Origin: Tubiluchus corallicola
Taxonomy: Eukaryota > Priapulida > Priapulimorpha > Priapulimorphida > Tubiluchidae
Direction: 5' to 3'
DNA length: 64,000 bases
Assembly (NCBI GenBank): GCA_030141605.1
Contig: JAQGDQ010002375.1
Span: 62,001-126,000 of the forward strand
Below are positions 20,933-35,300 of the stretch, piece by piece (position 1 is the first letter of the stretch; every line of letters starts with the position of its first letter). A program made the position numbers and the translations under genes. The notes beneath the pieces are model-generated. The model saw only the letters and a program-made list of their open reading frames with translations. It had not been told where the DNA came from and did not search any database.

Positions 20933-23357
20933 TTATATTTCAGTCTCTATTGGGCCATAGCCATTACTAGTATGCGAACAGCTGCTTAGCGCCTTGGTTA
21001 AATTAGACGTTTTATGACTATCAAAGCGTAATGGCGGCGTAGGTGGCGCCATGTTGTGTTGGTAATCGGACTCAAAATTTTTACTACTACTAATAAATGC
21101 TGCTGCAGCTTCATAGTTGTTTAACTTTTCAACTTGATTTGACAGTAAGTCTACGCCAAGATGTTCGTCGTTCTTGTCGCTGCGAAGCTGCCGATAAATT
21201 GGAGGTCGACTTGTAGGTCGTTTAACTTCAAACGACAGTTGATCTCCGCTGCTGGAATGATATGTAGGATTGGAGAATGTGAATGAAGCATCATCAAAGT
21301 ACCTCCGTTTTCTTCGCCTACATATCAAAGAAATTGGATTAGATTAGATCATTTATTTTCACAACACATCACTTATTTTCAGAACATAACACATCACATG
21401 AAGTCATTAAAAACACAAAGTTAAAGCAATAACAAAAATGTGTGAATACATATAGTCATATGTGTGCTTGCATACCAAAACTGTCCATAAGTCGGCATAG
21501 TTAAAACTACGTTATGATGCTGCAAAGTCGAATGACCCAGAAATTTGGTCAAATGTTAGTTTTTTGTTGTTTACAAAAACCAACACTAAATATATCGAAC
21601 TTTTATATTCTAGCATCAAATTATTAAGGAAGTTCAAAAAACCGAGAAATTTAATTTTATAACTCCTTACCCACTTTTCTGATTGTAAAAAACTCTGATT
21701 GTAGCTCGGCTCGTGAAGGCTGTCATTTTGCCTCGGGTTTTCTCTGTTGCCAATCCTAGTCTACTGGATTTAAACATACTTCAATGTGCTCTTGCAAAGT
21801 CTATAGCAGCCAACATTTGTGCGGTTGCTAAAAGTGTTTTACAGAAACGCGACAAAAAACAAGTTAACTTTAACAGCGATTTTCTGAAGATTTTTTTGTG
21901 TGTAACATGGGGCACATCAACTTCAACGTGGATTACCTTAGAAATAACATAGAGTGATGAGCTTGGTATCAAAATGATCCTCGTGAAATGGAGATTCGGG
22001 ATGTGTGAATAACTAGAAAAACTTAATTGCCGACTTATGGACAATTTTGCTATGCAAGCACACGTATCATGTGTGTGTAGCACACTTACATATACAGGAT
22101 AATGAATAAGTTGCAGTATGTATGCAAAACAATGTCAAGCTTAGGGTTTTCAAAAATGATCCAGATACATGTGTGTGATGGACTTGCAAGGTATAACATA
22201 GCTTCTATTAGTTTGACAAATTACTGTGTAAGCGAAATTTCACTCCGTTGATATTTCAATAATGTGACAGCTTTCCTGGCAACTAATGGCTGCCATGCAA
22301 AGTGGCTGATGACATGGATGGCCAAGTGCAAAAAGCACTTTAAAAACTTTCCAACTTTGAAGCTTATTAATAATAGTCCAACCAAAGTATCATTTACCAG
22401 AATTTACTGGCAGCGATGAATGAACATTTGAGTGTCAATTGTTTCCAAGCAAAGGTGAGAAAAATAACTTGAACTTCCTGAAATGCGTGTTTTTAATGAT
22501 GGTAACCAAACTTATCCTCAAGGTATTAAATTTTAATAATATTCTGCTCACATTATTGAATTTCAAGCAAATAAACTGCCGAGATATGGTGGCCGACAGT
22601 AAAAACTGAATCTCAGTCTGCATTTTCTTAAATCCTTAAAGATTATTTAAGTTTCGATAATTCAAACCCTCACAATTATTTTGATGAGCTCACATATTTG
22701 AACGCAAATGCTAATTCCGCACTTTACAAGTAATTTGAACGGTAATAAAACTTACTTTCGCCATAATATTAAACCTAGTATTACGCAGCACAGCAGCATG
22801 ATAATGATGACAATCACAGCAATATAAGTTGCTCCTAGACTGCTCTCTCTCGTCTCCTCCTTTGTTGTTTCCTCGATGACTCGTTCCTTCTCTTCCGGCT
22901 CGTTACATTGAATCCTGTTATCTACCTCGTTACCGGAACACCTGAATTCACAAATATTACCCAGTAGTAGCTTGCTTTTCAATAAACAATGGAAACTTAC
23001 AGCACTGGCATAGCAGCTGGTACTCGGTGAATGTACTGTTCGTATGCAACATGTCGGCACTAAGTCTTAACAAGAAGAGAACTAAAACAGAATTTTCTAT
23101 ATCCAAATAACTTATCAAAAAGAAAGGCAGCAAAAAATTTTTTCCCCATCCCATTTTATTTGATTACTATGTTAACCATAACCCGAAAAGAAAGAAAAAG
23201 GGAAAGAGAGAGAGAGAAAAAATGATAGAAAGTGGAACACTTTGATACATATTTGCGAGCACACACATACGATATTCTACTACTTACATTGGTTTTGTAA
23301 GGGGAGGTGTGTCAACAGCAAATGTTGTTTGGGTTTCGAATCTGTACTGCCCTGATT
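20933..23357 (-). other. LRP4: LRP4: stalk, membrane helix and cytoplasmic tail
   Basis: Exon 23288-23357 encodes a short Thr-rich stalk; exon 22756-22941 adds an acidic juxtamembrane part and the helix ([20 protein letters not shown], then LILW); exon 20933-21317 encodes the tail after RRKRRYF. The tail of about 130 residues holds SNPTYH (NPxY endocytosis and adaptor motif), PPTPPL (possible SH3 ligand) and the C terminus ETEI, a class I PDZ ligand like the vertebrate ESQV. An intron of 1.44 kb before the last exon carries a 0.6-kb TIR element. Confidence 0.93.
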
Positions 23358-26300
23358 CTGTAAAACAACAAATTACAGCATAAGAGCCTCTATAACATTG
23401 TGTAGTTTTATAAGTGCCTGTTTCGTCCAATAAATTAATTAGCTTAACTTGTCTGTTAAAAAGTCTTTAGCTCCAATGCTGAATTTGGAATTCTCCAAAG
23501 CAATGTATCGGTAAGTTAAGTATCAGGTCTCCACAAAATGATTAGATTTCAGGATAACTGTTGCAAAAAGGGTAGTAGTCACTACTTTAAAAATATTTTA
23601 CTTCTTCTAAACAGAGTAAGATTAGCAAATTCTTCATTTACAATTAGTGCAAAGTGCAAAAGCTCACCAAAAAACAAGTGACTCATTTATAAAACTGAGA
23701 GGAATATGTGATAGTTACTGAGTTGTAGAATGACAGTATGCATAACAGACTTACATCTGAAATAATACTATAGACGTATGTTTATAACAATATAAAAAGA
23801 GTTTAATTGCAGCTCCAACTTCACAGCAAAGAAACATCGTTTGTCAGTGTCTGCTATGTTAAAACAACTTTTAATTATCACTCAACTAGATATTGGATAA
23901 ACAGCAGAACTGAAAATGTTCACCTCAGTATAAATTATCATTCAATTAACACTCAAACAAAAATCAAAACTCTTTCAAAAATTACAGACCTGTTGAACAA
24001 GGACGTTCAGTGTCTGCGACATCAGGACAAGCGCAGGCATGTCCGAGTGGCGTAGCTAGGCAGAGATGAGTGCACCCTCCATTGTTCTGTGCGCAAGCAT
24101 TTGTGCCTAAAGCAACAACATAATTTTAAAGCACTTTTTGCAAACAGTTTACAATTTTTTGCTATGATTCAAGTGTTGTTGTTAAATAAATTACTGTATT
24201 AATTTTATTGTTTTAATAAGATAGTAGTAGAATGGAATTTGAAAAAGACTGAGTCGATTACTTCACTGCAATTCAAAAATCAGTTGCCAAATCAATGCCA
24301 TGCTATTTACCTAAAACCTACGGCAAAGTTGCGGGTCAAAGCTTCTCAAAAATGTCTTGCTCTATTTTTGCAACCATTCAAAAATTATAATAAAGCTTAG
24401 CAAATGAAGTCATATACTACTATATGGTTTGTCAACATAAGCAGACTCTGACTTCTTCACATATCCTTTGGCAAATACGCTTTATAATTTCATCTAAGAT
24501 AAGCAATATTTGAGATAAGCTATTTTGTATCCATACCGTCTTGATAGTCAGCCGACACAACGTGAATGTCCATTAAGCCCTCCAAATTTCCACGCACTGT
24601 TACTCTATTCTTTCCAGTTCTCTTGTCGACTCGCTCGATATTCCTTGATTGCCAATCAGTCCAATACAAGTATTCTCCATACTGAAGCAATATGTGGAAT
24701 ATACACTTTATTTACCGTTTGACATACGAGTGATATTTACCATACCATTCAACCGAGTTTTCAATTTTGAAATGGGTCATTATTATTAATTGGCTACTTC
24801 TACATCACAATAAATAAATGCGCCAGAATAATTAACTATACCTGTGTCAAGCCAAAAGGATGAGATACTTGATCTATCAGTCGTACTCTGTTCTTCCCAT
24901 TCAGATCAGAGGTTTCGATTCTGTCAAACTGTGCATCAGCCCAGTATAACCTAAGTAATAAATATATCAACCATATATGAAACAGAATAATCTCTCATAT
25001 AATTTAGTTCAACTTGAAATCTAAATGAATGAATCTGTAGTAGCATTAGAATGACACGCATCTGTCGAAAAAATGGACTGTTTATCGCAACTTGCCAACA
25101 AGAAAAGTGTGGCATTATGTGTTACGTAGATTCCTATGAGAAACGGCTAGTTTAAAAAATGATTTTTTAAATGTTGAGCCCCTCATATTTTGGCAAAACA
25201 AATGAACTGACAGCCCCATAAACTAATCCTATAAACCAGGTTTCAATATCTCAGAATCGTGATTTTGACTATCAAAAAATCTGAAATGCAGCCAATGTAT
25301 CAGCTCAGCTCTATACCACAAATTGTTGGTATAGTAAGTCCTCACTTAACATTTTCCTTAAGGCTAATGAGTTCCCGCAAAACACAAGATAAGGGTAAGG
25401 GGGGAGGGGCATTATTAATGGAGGACTTACTATACTTGCTAACATCTTTATTTGGCATGAAACCATTTAAGACAGTCTATAGTTCATTCAGATATGTTGC
25501 GCTCTTGAACAGTTACTATAGGCCTAACTTGAAGTGATACAAATTTATTTAGTTGTAAACATTTTAGCATAATATACTAGTAGTACAAACACAATTATGG
25601 TATTACAGACATGTACAACAATGAAATGTAGCATTAACTAGATACTCAGCATTACCTTTCACTGCTATAATCTATGGTAATCCCATTCGGCCATCCGAGT
25701 TCAGTGGTCACTAAAGCACGACGGCCAGAACCATCCAAGCCTGACCGCTCTATACGAGGACGTGTACCCCAATCAGACCAAAACAGATATCTGTAAAAAT
25801 GTTCATAACAGGTTGGAAAGGAAAGCAACGTGAACAACTGAACATGAACTTGTTTATCTAGGGCTAACTTTATTTCTTAATGTCTTATTAAATGACTGAT
25901 GATTGCAAACTTTTTGAAGCCAGGATAGTTTGTAAGCTATTATCAACATTAAATTAAGAAATTTTAAAGCTGCAACTGCAACATCATTTAACGTATCCAA
26001 AGATAAAATGACAAACAAAATCTACATAATGGAAACTCATGCAGGCAGAGAATCACAGTTATCAGGCAAATAAGGCAACATCAGGCACACACTGAGCTTG
26101 ACTACAACAGTTAAGCAACACTGAGCATCCTTAATAAATCGACAAGTGACTGCACGAAAAACAGTTTCTGATTAATTTTGTCTGCTACACTGTGCTAGGT
26201 ATTTTTCCAGTTATTCCTTTCTCTGAAAGAGGACATATCTTTAAAAATTTTGTAGGTCCAGCATCTCATTTCAGGGGATTATTCTTGACAATCCAGATAG

Positions 26301-29300
26301 GTTCCAGTCCCTCTACAGTCATTTTGCATTAACAGACAGATGTTGTCCTTGAGTGTTGGCAGCCCTTCTACTAGGAAGGAAAAGCAGCAAAATACCCTCT
26401 CTTTGGAAATGTTGCAATTGCTCTTGGTTCATCTATGTGTTGTTTGATGATAATCTTCCGAGACGAACCATCAAGACGGGAGACTTCGATCACATTGCGA
26501 CCTGAAATTTTCAAACAAAACAGATGACTATGTTTTTAACTGATGACTGATGACATTCTCAAACAATACTGTGCAATAACTCAAACAAACGATGACTTCT
26601 AACAACTACGAATCACTGTTCTTTGTACTACGTTGTTTATATGAACTGGCTGTTATGTAAACCAAGAAAGTGTAAACAATAAACAGAAATATAAACATGC
26701 AGTAAAACCACATCGAGATGTTACCAGTGTCAGTCCAGTATAAGTTGCGAGCAATCCAGTCAACAGCTAAACCATCGGCTGTCTTTAGTCCACTGCTAAC
26801 AACTGTCTCCATATTAGATCCATTATAATCAATTCTCCTAAAACATTCATCGAAATTATGAAAAATTCATTTACATAACTTATTCAGGAAAAGAGTAGTA
26901 CTGTTTTTCTCTTCGGTGTACATGGTAATAGTAACATTCTTAGTGTTTTTTGTACATACAGCATTATGAAATATGCATGAGGACACAATGGAGCTAATGC
27001 TCGAAAACCAATTTTAGCAATTAGTTAATGTTAGTTAGCTAATTTTTTGTAACTTTTGTGTTTAGTATCAGTAAATTGTCAAAAAGAAATTATACAACAT
27101 TGTGCAATATACCTAATGACATCCAAATAGACATCAGTATAATACAACTTCTTTTCAACGCTGTCATAGCTGAGTGCAATGACGTTATGCAAGTCGGGAA
27201 TAGGAATGTAAACGTCTACGTTCTCTCTCGTGTCAAGTGAGATGCGGCAGATGTTGGACCTCGTTGCAAACAGAAGAAACGTGCGAGGGTCTAAAATAAT
27301 AACAGTACATAACTTTTAATACTACAGTTATGCTTACAAAGGTAGATGGTGCACTAACTGAAGGCAAGATGGTGAACTCAGAACTATAAAAGATGAACTG
27401 CACTATACAGTTATATTGTTCAAACCAGTCACCACCAGACATCGCTTTACAATTATTCACACAGTTTTAAGCAAGTATATTCACACTGAACTGATGATAA
27501 AAGAATTATCATAAAAGAAGAAATAGTAGGCAAATATACGAAAATATAAATGTGTGCTTGCATAGCAAAATTGTCCATAAGCCAGCAATTAAGCTTTTCT
27601 AGTTAGTCACATATCCTGAATCTCCATTTCATGAGGATCATTTTAATACCAAGCTCATCTCTCTATGTTATTTCTAAGCTAAGATAATCCACATTGAAGT
27701 TGCGGTACAGGCTATGCCCAGAAAAATGTAATATTGGGAAAAAAACGTTGCTAAATTCAGCCATTGTTTTTTGTCTACAAAACACTTAGTAACCTTACGA
27801 AAGTGTGGTTGCTACGGATCTTGCAAGTACAAATTGAATTTACGTTTAAATCCAGTGGATGACTCTTCCTGATGAAAATCTGGTCCTGTCAACAGAAAAA
27901 ACCCGAAGCAAAATGGCTGCTTCCACGAGCTACAATAGGAGTTAAAAAATACGAGTTTTCTTACAATTGCAGTGCTAGTTTATAGACAGAAAAGTGGGTT
28001 AGGAGTTATAAAATTAGATTTTTGGTATTTTTTGGGCATTTTCCTGATAATTTGACGCTAGAAAAAAAAGTCCAATATATTTAGTATTTGTTTTCATAAA
28101 AAATAGAATATCGACATTTGACCAAATTTTTGGGGCTTCCTACCTTGAATCATCATAACGTAGTTTTAACAATGCCGACTTATGGACAGTTTTGGTTTGC
28201 AAGCACACAAAGGTAAAATAGTTGTGTGTTGCGAATATATGTAATATAGTAATATGTGTACTGAATTGAAATAAAAATTGAAAAATAAAAGGCGTAGAAA
28301 TAAAAATGTGTAATTTACTTTGTATATATTTAAGTCTGTAAATGATCAAATTTTAAAAAAGAGTATCCCCTTAAAATAACATGACTTTTTAGCCATTTAA
28401 AAAGCATATAAAAAATTTCTCTACAGACAAATTTAGATATGTAGACTGCAAATTAATATATCATAAATGGATAAAAACTTATCCATACAAGATTAGTTAT
28501 TACCAGTGTATATTCCATAAATATATTCATATACACACACACACACATGGTAAATACTGTGCTTACTGTCATAGCAGGTTCTTCCATCTGGTTTTAGAAG
28601 TGTTCCGGTTGGACACGCACAGCTTGTACCCCGAGGATTTGGTAAACACAAATGACTGCAACCACCATTGTTTATGCCGCATTTATTCACGCCTAAAAAA
28701 AGAATACGAACAATTAGCAATTCGAGGTATTAAATAAAACTAGCCCTAAATTCGAAGTAACGGGTTACTCGCTTGTTTAATTTTTTCTGCCCAATTGCCT
28801 AAATACGTCATTTAGAATACCATGTACCACTGCCGTACATCGGGTCATTTTGCAAAAAAAGTTTGAATACGGAGTAACTCTATTGCGACGTCTGGATATA
28901 AAAACAGCTAAAATCTTGCTACATAAAAAGAGAATGAGATCGGCATCACGGCCAAATAGACCTCTTTACAAAGGCATTTTGCACGCGGTAACAAAGTATA
29001 TCTTGGACAACCCAAGTTTTGTATCAGGTGGGCTTTAGATAAAAGGTGGCAGTTTTAACCACAGCAAAGCATAGCAATAAACACAACAGAATATTAAAAC
29101 CACATAAATACCAATATTAGATAGCTGTACGGCATGTATATCCATGAGACCAGACAAGTTATTTCGTATAACTTCAGCACCGTTGCCAGTATTCTTATTG
29201 GCACGCTTAATGTTACGCAAATACCAGTCTGTCCAGTAAATGTAGCTGCCGCTGACCGTCAGACCATACGGGTGTGGTGCATCCGAAATGAGAGTACGAC

Positions 29301-32300
29301 GGTTACTTCCATCCAGACTGGAACACTCAATAACCTAAGTTTAAGTAACAATCAACATTTGAAATCATTGTTAAAAATCCAAAAATAACAAAAACAGATT
29401 TTAATCGTAATTTGAACACACATTTTCCATTAATAAATTTCAGATCACAAAAAGTTTGGCAGTACATAGAATAGAAACGGGAAACAACTCTTGAAATGAC
29501 AAAAAGTGGAGAAGGGGTCAGTTACTAACATGTATAGATGTACTGCAAAAAGATTTAGCAAATACAACTATAGATTTAAGGGATGATGCATTGCGGGTGG
29601 TGGCAGTAGACAGAAATGCATGACATCAACAGATGGGATGTGTCATGTTTTACAACATAGCAACACCTAGATGACGATGCGTTTATTACAAAAAGAAAAA
29701 GTGGTTACATCAATAGCTAACAAGATAAGAAGGAAAGGGAAGGTGCAAAGGCAAGTTTTAAAAACAAGTTACACAACGAAGGACGTAATAATAGATGATG
29801 TAATAAAATGGAACATAATAAAATGTGAGAATGAAATTAAGGATTATATTCACTAAGAAAAGCAATTTAAAGTAGTATTTTTAAGAGCAAAGCTGTTAAT
29901 ATCGACCACGCAAGATGCGAAATCTGAACAAATCATACAAATTACTAATCTTATCGCAAAGTTTTGAAAATGAGTTACTGAATGAACTCTCCAACCTTGG
30001 TCTTTGCATCAGCCCAAATCAGACGAGCGCCTGGGCGGTCGATTGTAATTCCATTTGGCCAGCCCAAATTTTCGCTGACGACAACAACTCTATTCTCTCC
30101 GTCCATGTCAGACCTCTCTATTCTTGGATTAAATCCCCAATCAGTCCAATACATGTAACTGAAAGTACAGCAAATAACATAACTGAAAAAACTGAATCAT
30201 TAGGAGACAGTATCACTTGAAACTCAAGTTCAACGACGTGTCATTGAATAAAAAATCCTGAACTTAAAAAAGAAAGAAAGAGCACAACGTCTCAAACTAC
30301 CAATGTAGTTCCTCAGGTGATGAAAAAAAGTTAAAAAAGAAAAAATCTTACAATTAAAAAGCAAGGAGAAAGAAAGAAAGGGCACAATATTTCAAAGTAC
30401 CTATCTACCTCTTCGGGGAACAAAAAAGACTAAAAATGGAAAAATCTCTGACAATTACTAGATATACAAAAAACTCAAAAAAGTCTAGTAGTTTTTTTTG
30501 TTCACATGTCAATGAGCTTATACAAGCCTTTGCTTCTCTAGACCACTGCAGTGCAAATATTGTTTAAGGTAACGATAGTGAATGAAACATAATACATATA
30601 CTACAGCATGATGTAACAATAATGACAGTTTGTCACATTGCATTCAATGTAACTATTGTACTGAAAGTAATAATAATAATAATAATAATAAAACTAGTAA
30701 ACTATTTTGTTCAGTTTTTTGTTTAAAATATTAACACAGTGGCAACTTTTTCTTTTCCCTTGTTTTCTAACAGTGAGTTTTTTGTATTTAGTATCACTAT
30801 TCTTGTAGTTAAGAGTGAATCTGCATGAAAAGTCTTCCAAAAGTAATAATCAATAAATTCCAACAGGTTACACGTCACATTGAGTTCCATATTTAACTTC
30901 TACTAAACCTGTTTAAATACAAAAATTAAAAAATGCCAAGTTTTAAAATAGGAGAGCATTAAACAGTATCCTTAAAAAGCAATCCCATTATAAATAGTCT
31001 TAAAGCCAAAACAAAAATATACATTTTTGTTGACCTTTTCCACTTCTGACTCCTGAAGGCAAGTCACTTGGAAATTCTCATCAGATTTGATCATCGATTT
31101 TGAGACAAAATCAACATCATCAACAAAAATATCACAATAATCACCATAATCATCGTCAACATCATCATCATCTTTTCTGTGTTAATCATTTAGATCATCA
31201 TCAACAACCAATGTCATCACATCATCATCATCATCATCATCTGAGTGTCAGTGTCATAATAAGCATTCTCGTAATTCACAATAAGCATAATTACAATATA
31301 GTTATTTTTTACTAGCCATTTTTTTATTTTTGTAATTGAAACCATTATTTGAATCGAGTGTTAATGTATAAGATGGCTTCTTATATCCATACTATGACAA
31401 TATATTAAACGAAAACCATGATGTGTTGCTATGACAAAAACCAAACCACAATATGTAATAGAAAATAGCTTATCATCCAGCAATCTATGTAAGGCGGAAA
31501 TGATATAATGCTAAATAAATGAATAAATATTCAAACATAAAATATAATGTAAATAAATTGTCCTTGATTTCCATGCGTTACATTAATTTTAAACTTGGAA
31601 ATGAATATGAAGAAATGAATGAAGCAAACCATACCCAGCATTATAAAGCAACGTGATGGCGCGTGGACTATCCAGGTCTTCCCAAATGAGCACCTTGCGA
31701 TGGGAACCATCCAGATTTGCCACTTCAATTCTGCTGTTTCCCGTGTCGGTCCAGTATATTTTCCTGCCTGAAGCAAGAAAAACAAGTGGCATGTCATTGC
31801 AAAATGACTGGGAAAAATCAGGATGGACAAAATAACGTTATGGCCCTTCAGGAGAAAACAAAAACAAAGGTACCAGGGGAAAAAGTTGACGCAACTGATA
31901 AATGTGCGTTCAATAAATGTTCCTTATAACTCTGTCCAAGCAAACTAAATTTCCATGCAGCAACACCTAAAGTGGGCATGCGCCTGTATGATTACAGACA
32001 AAACATATCCACCATTTGCAGTAATAAAACAAGAAAGCCAAGTCAAAGTGGTACTGCTACAACATGCATAATTTAACTAATTGTAATCCAAACAAAATTT
32101 AACTAACGTTTTAAACTAAATACAGGAAAGTGAGAAAATTTTTCAAACTCACATTAAATATTTTAAGAACTAGCAAGATATTTCTGCAAGCTGCCTAAAT
32201 CACAGTTAGCAGTGACACTTCAAGGTTAAATTTCTACATCAAAGGCTCACATAAAAACGATCTTCAAAAAGAAGTGTCACAATTTTTTAGAACAAGGCAA

Positions 32301-35300
32301 TTAATGTAATTCTTGTCAAATTCTCGTTTATTGGATCCGATTTTTTGGTTAATCAATCCATGTGAATAACTGAGCATTTGCTTGGTCAAGATTTGCCATT
32401 TTTCCTTCTGCAGTTTATAATCATTTAGTTCGCAACTAATAAGTAACCAACTGCTCAGTTTTAAAAGTAGCGAAATTTTCTTTTTTAAGACTTAAAATTT
32501 TATTGGCTGAGCTGTTTTGGCAGTACAGTAAGTCCACACAAACGACTCCCCATTTAGTGATGTTTGCTTTTAACGACGCTGAACATTTAATACCTTTTCT
32601 CACTTAACGATGCATGTTTCATCTTAACACTGATTTTTTTACTTTGTTCAATGCCATTTTTTATTTTATCAACATTTTCACCTAATTTGAAATCATACCG
32701 ATCACATTATTCTGTTCCAAGAACACAGTACAGTTAATATACTTTTAATAAATGCCAGACACGTGTTAAAGCAAGATCTATCTGTGCGGATACAAACTTT
32801 AAGTGAAGCTATTTTGCCTGCAACATGTTGCTATAGCAACCAGTATCTAGAAGAAATTGTTTCAAGTCCTCCCATGCATTATGCAACCTTGTGAAAAATA
32901 ACATCACAGCTCTTAAAGTATTTAACATGTCGAAGATACCATACCCCATGCTAGTAATCCAAACATTTCATACAACCCTAACAAATTATTGCAGTCACAC
33001 CACAACCACTGCTGTTCGAACGATACCTGTGGAATCTACAGCAATTCCATCTGTAGTATTCAATCCTTTAACTATGACATCTTCAATATTAGATCCGTCA
33101 AGATTGGCTCTCTGTATGACGTCCAACCTGCTATCAGACCAGTACACCTTCCGGTCTACACGATCTACGTCTACCGCAATAGCTGCCTCCAGGCCACGAA
33201 TCGGCAGGACAACGTCGGCAAAGTAAGGAACGTCGAGCGAGATCTTACGAATGTCCTTGCCACGTGCAAATATTAAGAAATTGTTCATGCCTGCAACACA
33301 ATAACACATTTAACCATGGCTTCACTGATTTCATTAATTTTTTTTTACAGTTCAACCACAAGTAGATATGAACATTTTCAGTATTACAGCTTTTAACAGT
33401 TACAGACTTATGAATCTATAACCTCCTTACAAGTATTTTGAATCAATATGTTAATGATGCTAATTTCAGAAAGCTAAAAAATAACAAAGGCTCACCAAGG
33501 AACAGGTGCTTTGTTAAACAAAGACGATGCTAAAAATTGTAAGCTAACTTGGGATTTGAACCTGAAACCTGTGGCATAAACTGTACTTGCCTTGCCAACT
33601 GTCCACTACACGGCTAAAATCAAACAACTCACTTTCTGGTTAAAAGCAGTTGACATCCATTAACGTACATTAACTAATTGAATGTGTATAGTAAAGCAGT
33701 TTAATTACGTTATTTAAACACTACAAATTGCGAAAAAGCAGAAAAAGTTAACCTAAATTCAGTAGATAAAAAAGATACAAAGGCGTTTTTATTAATACAA
33801 ATATTCATAATAGTCTTAATTTTCATCCAAAGCTCTATACAAAATGCTATAATTCAGTTACCACCATTTAGTCAAAGAATTACCCTTACTGTTGTTCATG
33901 GCTGATATTCCTATTGATCTCTAAGGTTAAGAACTATTCACCTAGTAAAATGACATACCTTTTGCACAAGTCCGTCTATCAGGTAGCAGGTTAATGCCAG
34001 TAGGACAAGCGCAAGACTGCCCCTTAGGAGCCAATAGACACAAATGACTGCATCCACCATTGTGAACTTTGCATAACATTGGAACTGCAAATTACAAATG
34101 TAGAAACTCAGCACCATTATTACCTTACTTCGCTATGACTGTCTTCACACATATGTCTTCCAGGTATCTTTTACATCAAAGTCATCAGCCTAGTGAATTT
34201 CCTTTCATATGCTCATAATGATTAATAGCCCCAGTGTGGAAGGGAAAAAAATGCTCACCACCAAAATTGACTAACTGAATGCCCAAACATAAGACAGTAG
34301 CAGTTTAATGCAACATCACATTCCTCCTTATAAGCTTAAAATCTTCTTCTACAAACAAGTGGTTTAATTACATGTTTCTGCATAATCAGCAAACAATAAT
34401 TACCTTGTATAACTCAAGCTATACAACTTTGGCATAGAAGTTTATTCCATGCTCATATTACCGTGAATTAAATATACTCTGCTCTATTATAGAAATGTAA
34501 AGCAGCCTTGCTCAACAATTAATTTTCATAGAGTACCAGTATGTTCAAATCTAGTCAAACGTGGTGGCAATGTAAGTGAAGTAATTATGCACACAACGAC
34601 TAACAGAAATAACTGTAAAAGTTTACATTTACACATCAAAATATGCCATACAGTTTGAACAGTTTAGCTCACGACTGCTAGAAGAGAAGAACAGCATTAA
34701 TGCCACATTTTACAGAGTAAATTATTAATAATGCCAACGAGAAATAGCATTGCCAAAATAAAAGGGACCCTGTAGATGAATACATTTTAAAATAAGAATT
34801 CTTAACAACTTGTTCGCATCACGCAAAAGACTGATTTCAATTACTGTAACTATGTAAATTGCGAACATGTCCTTAGATTAATATATTTGTTTAAATAAGA
34901 ATTATAAGTATTCGCCCTACTTCAAATTAGGCATAATAAAGTTTAGTTTATTATAACAAGAATGAATCTTAAATTACAATATTATTAAGACAATTTAACT
35001 AATGCTTTTTAAAAAGGAATAAACTTTTCTTAAACAGGAATGAGCTTTCTTAAGAAAGAAATTGCTTACGTGTTTGCCTAGAACGATGAAACATGTGAAT
35101 ATCCATGAGATTATCTAGACCATTGACAACAGTCGAGCGATGGCTCCCCTTCAGCTTGTCCGCCATTTGCACACTTTTTGTTTGCCAATCTGTCCAGTAG
35201 ATGTAGTTGTCATGTAAAGTTAGCCCGAATGGATGCTGAAGATCGACTCCTATTAAAACCTGTATGAATAACACAAGGTGTTAAAAATGACAATTTGAAA

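Larger units (their letters stand above)
28567..33290 (-). other. LRP4: LRP4: propeller 3 and its EGF module
   Basis: Exons 33027-33290, 31635-31767, 29996-30158 and 29112-29334 encode the propeller ([16 protein letters not shown] start; VYWSDS, IYWTDTG, MYWTDWG and IYWTDWY motifs). One blade reads LIWADA where most read YWxD. Exon 28567-28692 encodes the EGF module ([14 protein letters not shown]). Exon 29996-30158 uses a weak donor, GTTGGA. Confidence 0.94.

Noticed and set aside
22957-23154. Extra coding exon between the stalk and the membrane exon
   Set aside because: Exon 23288-23357 ends in AT and joins exon 22941-22756, which starts with G, directly in frame. The intervening frame is not needed and has stops.
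31100-31315. His/Gln-rich 71-codon frame
   Set aside because: A reading of the ATC/CAT tract inside an LRP4 intron.
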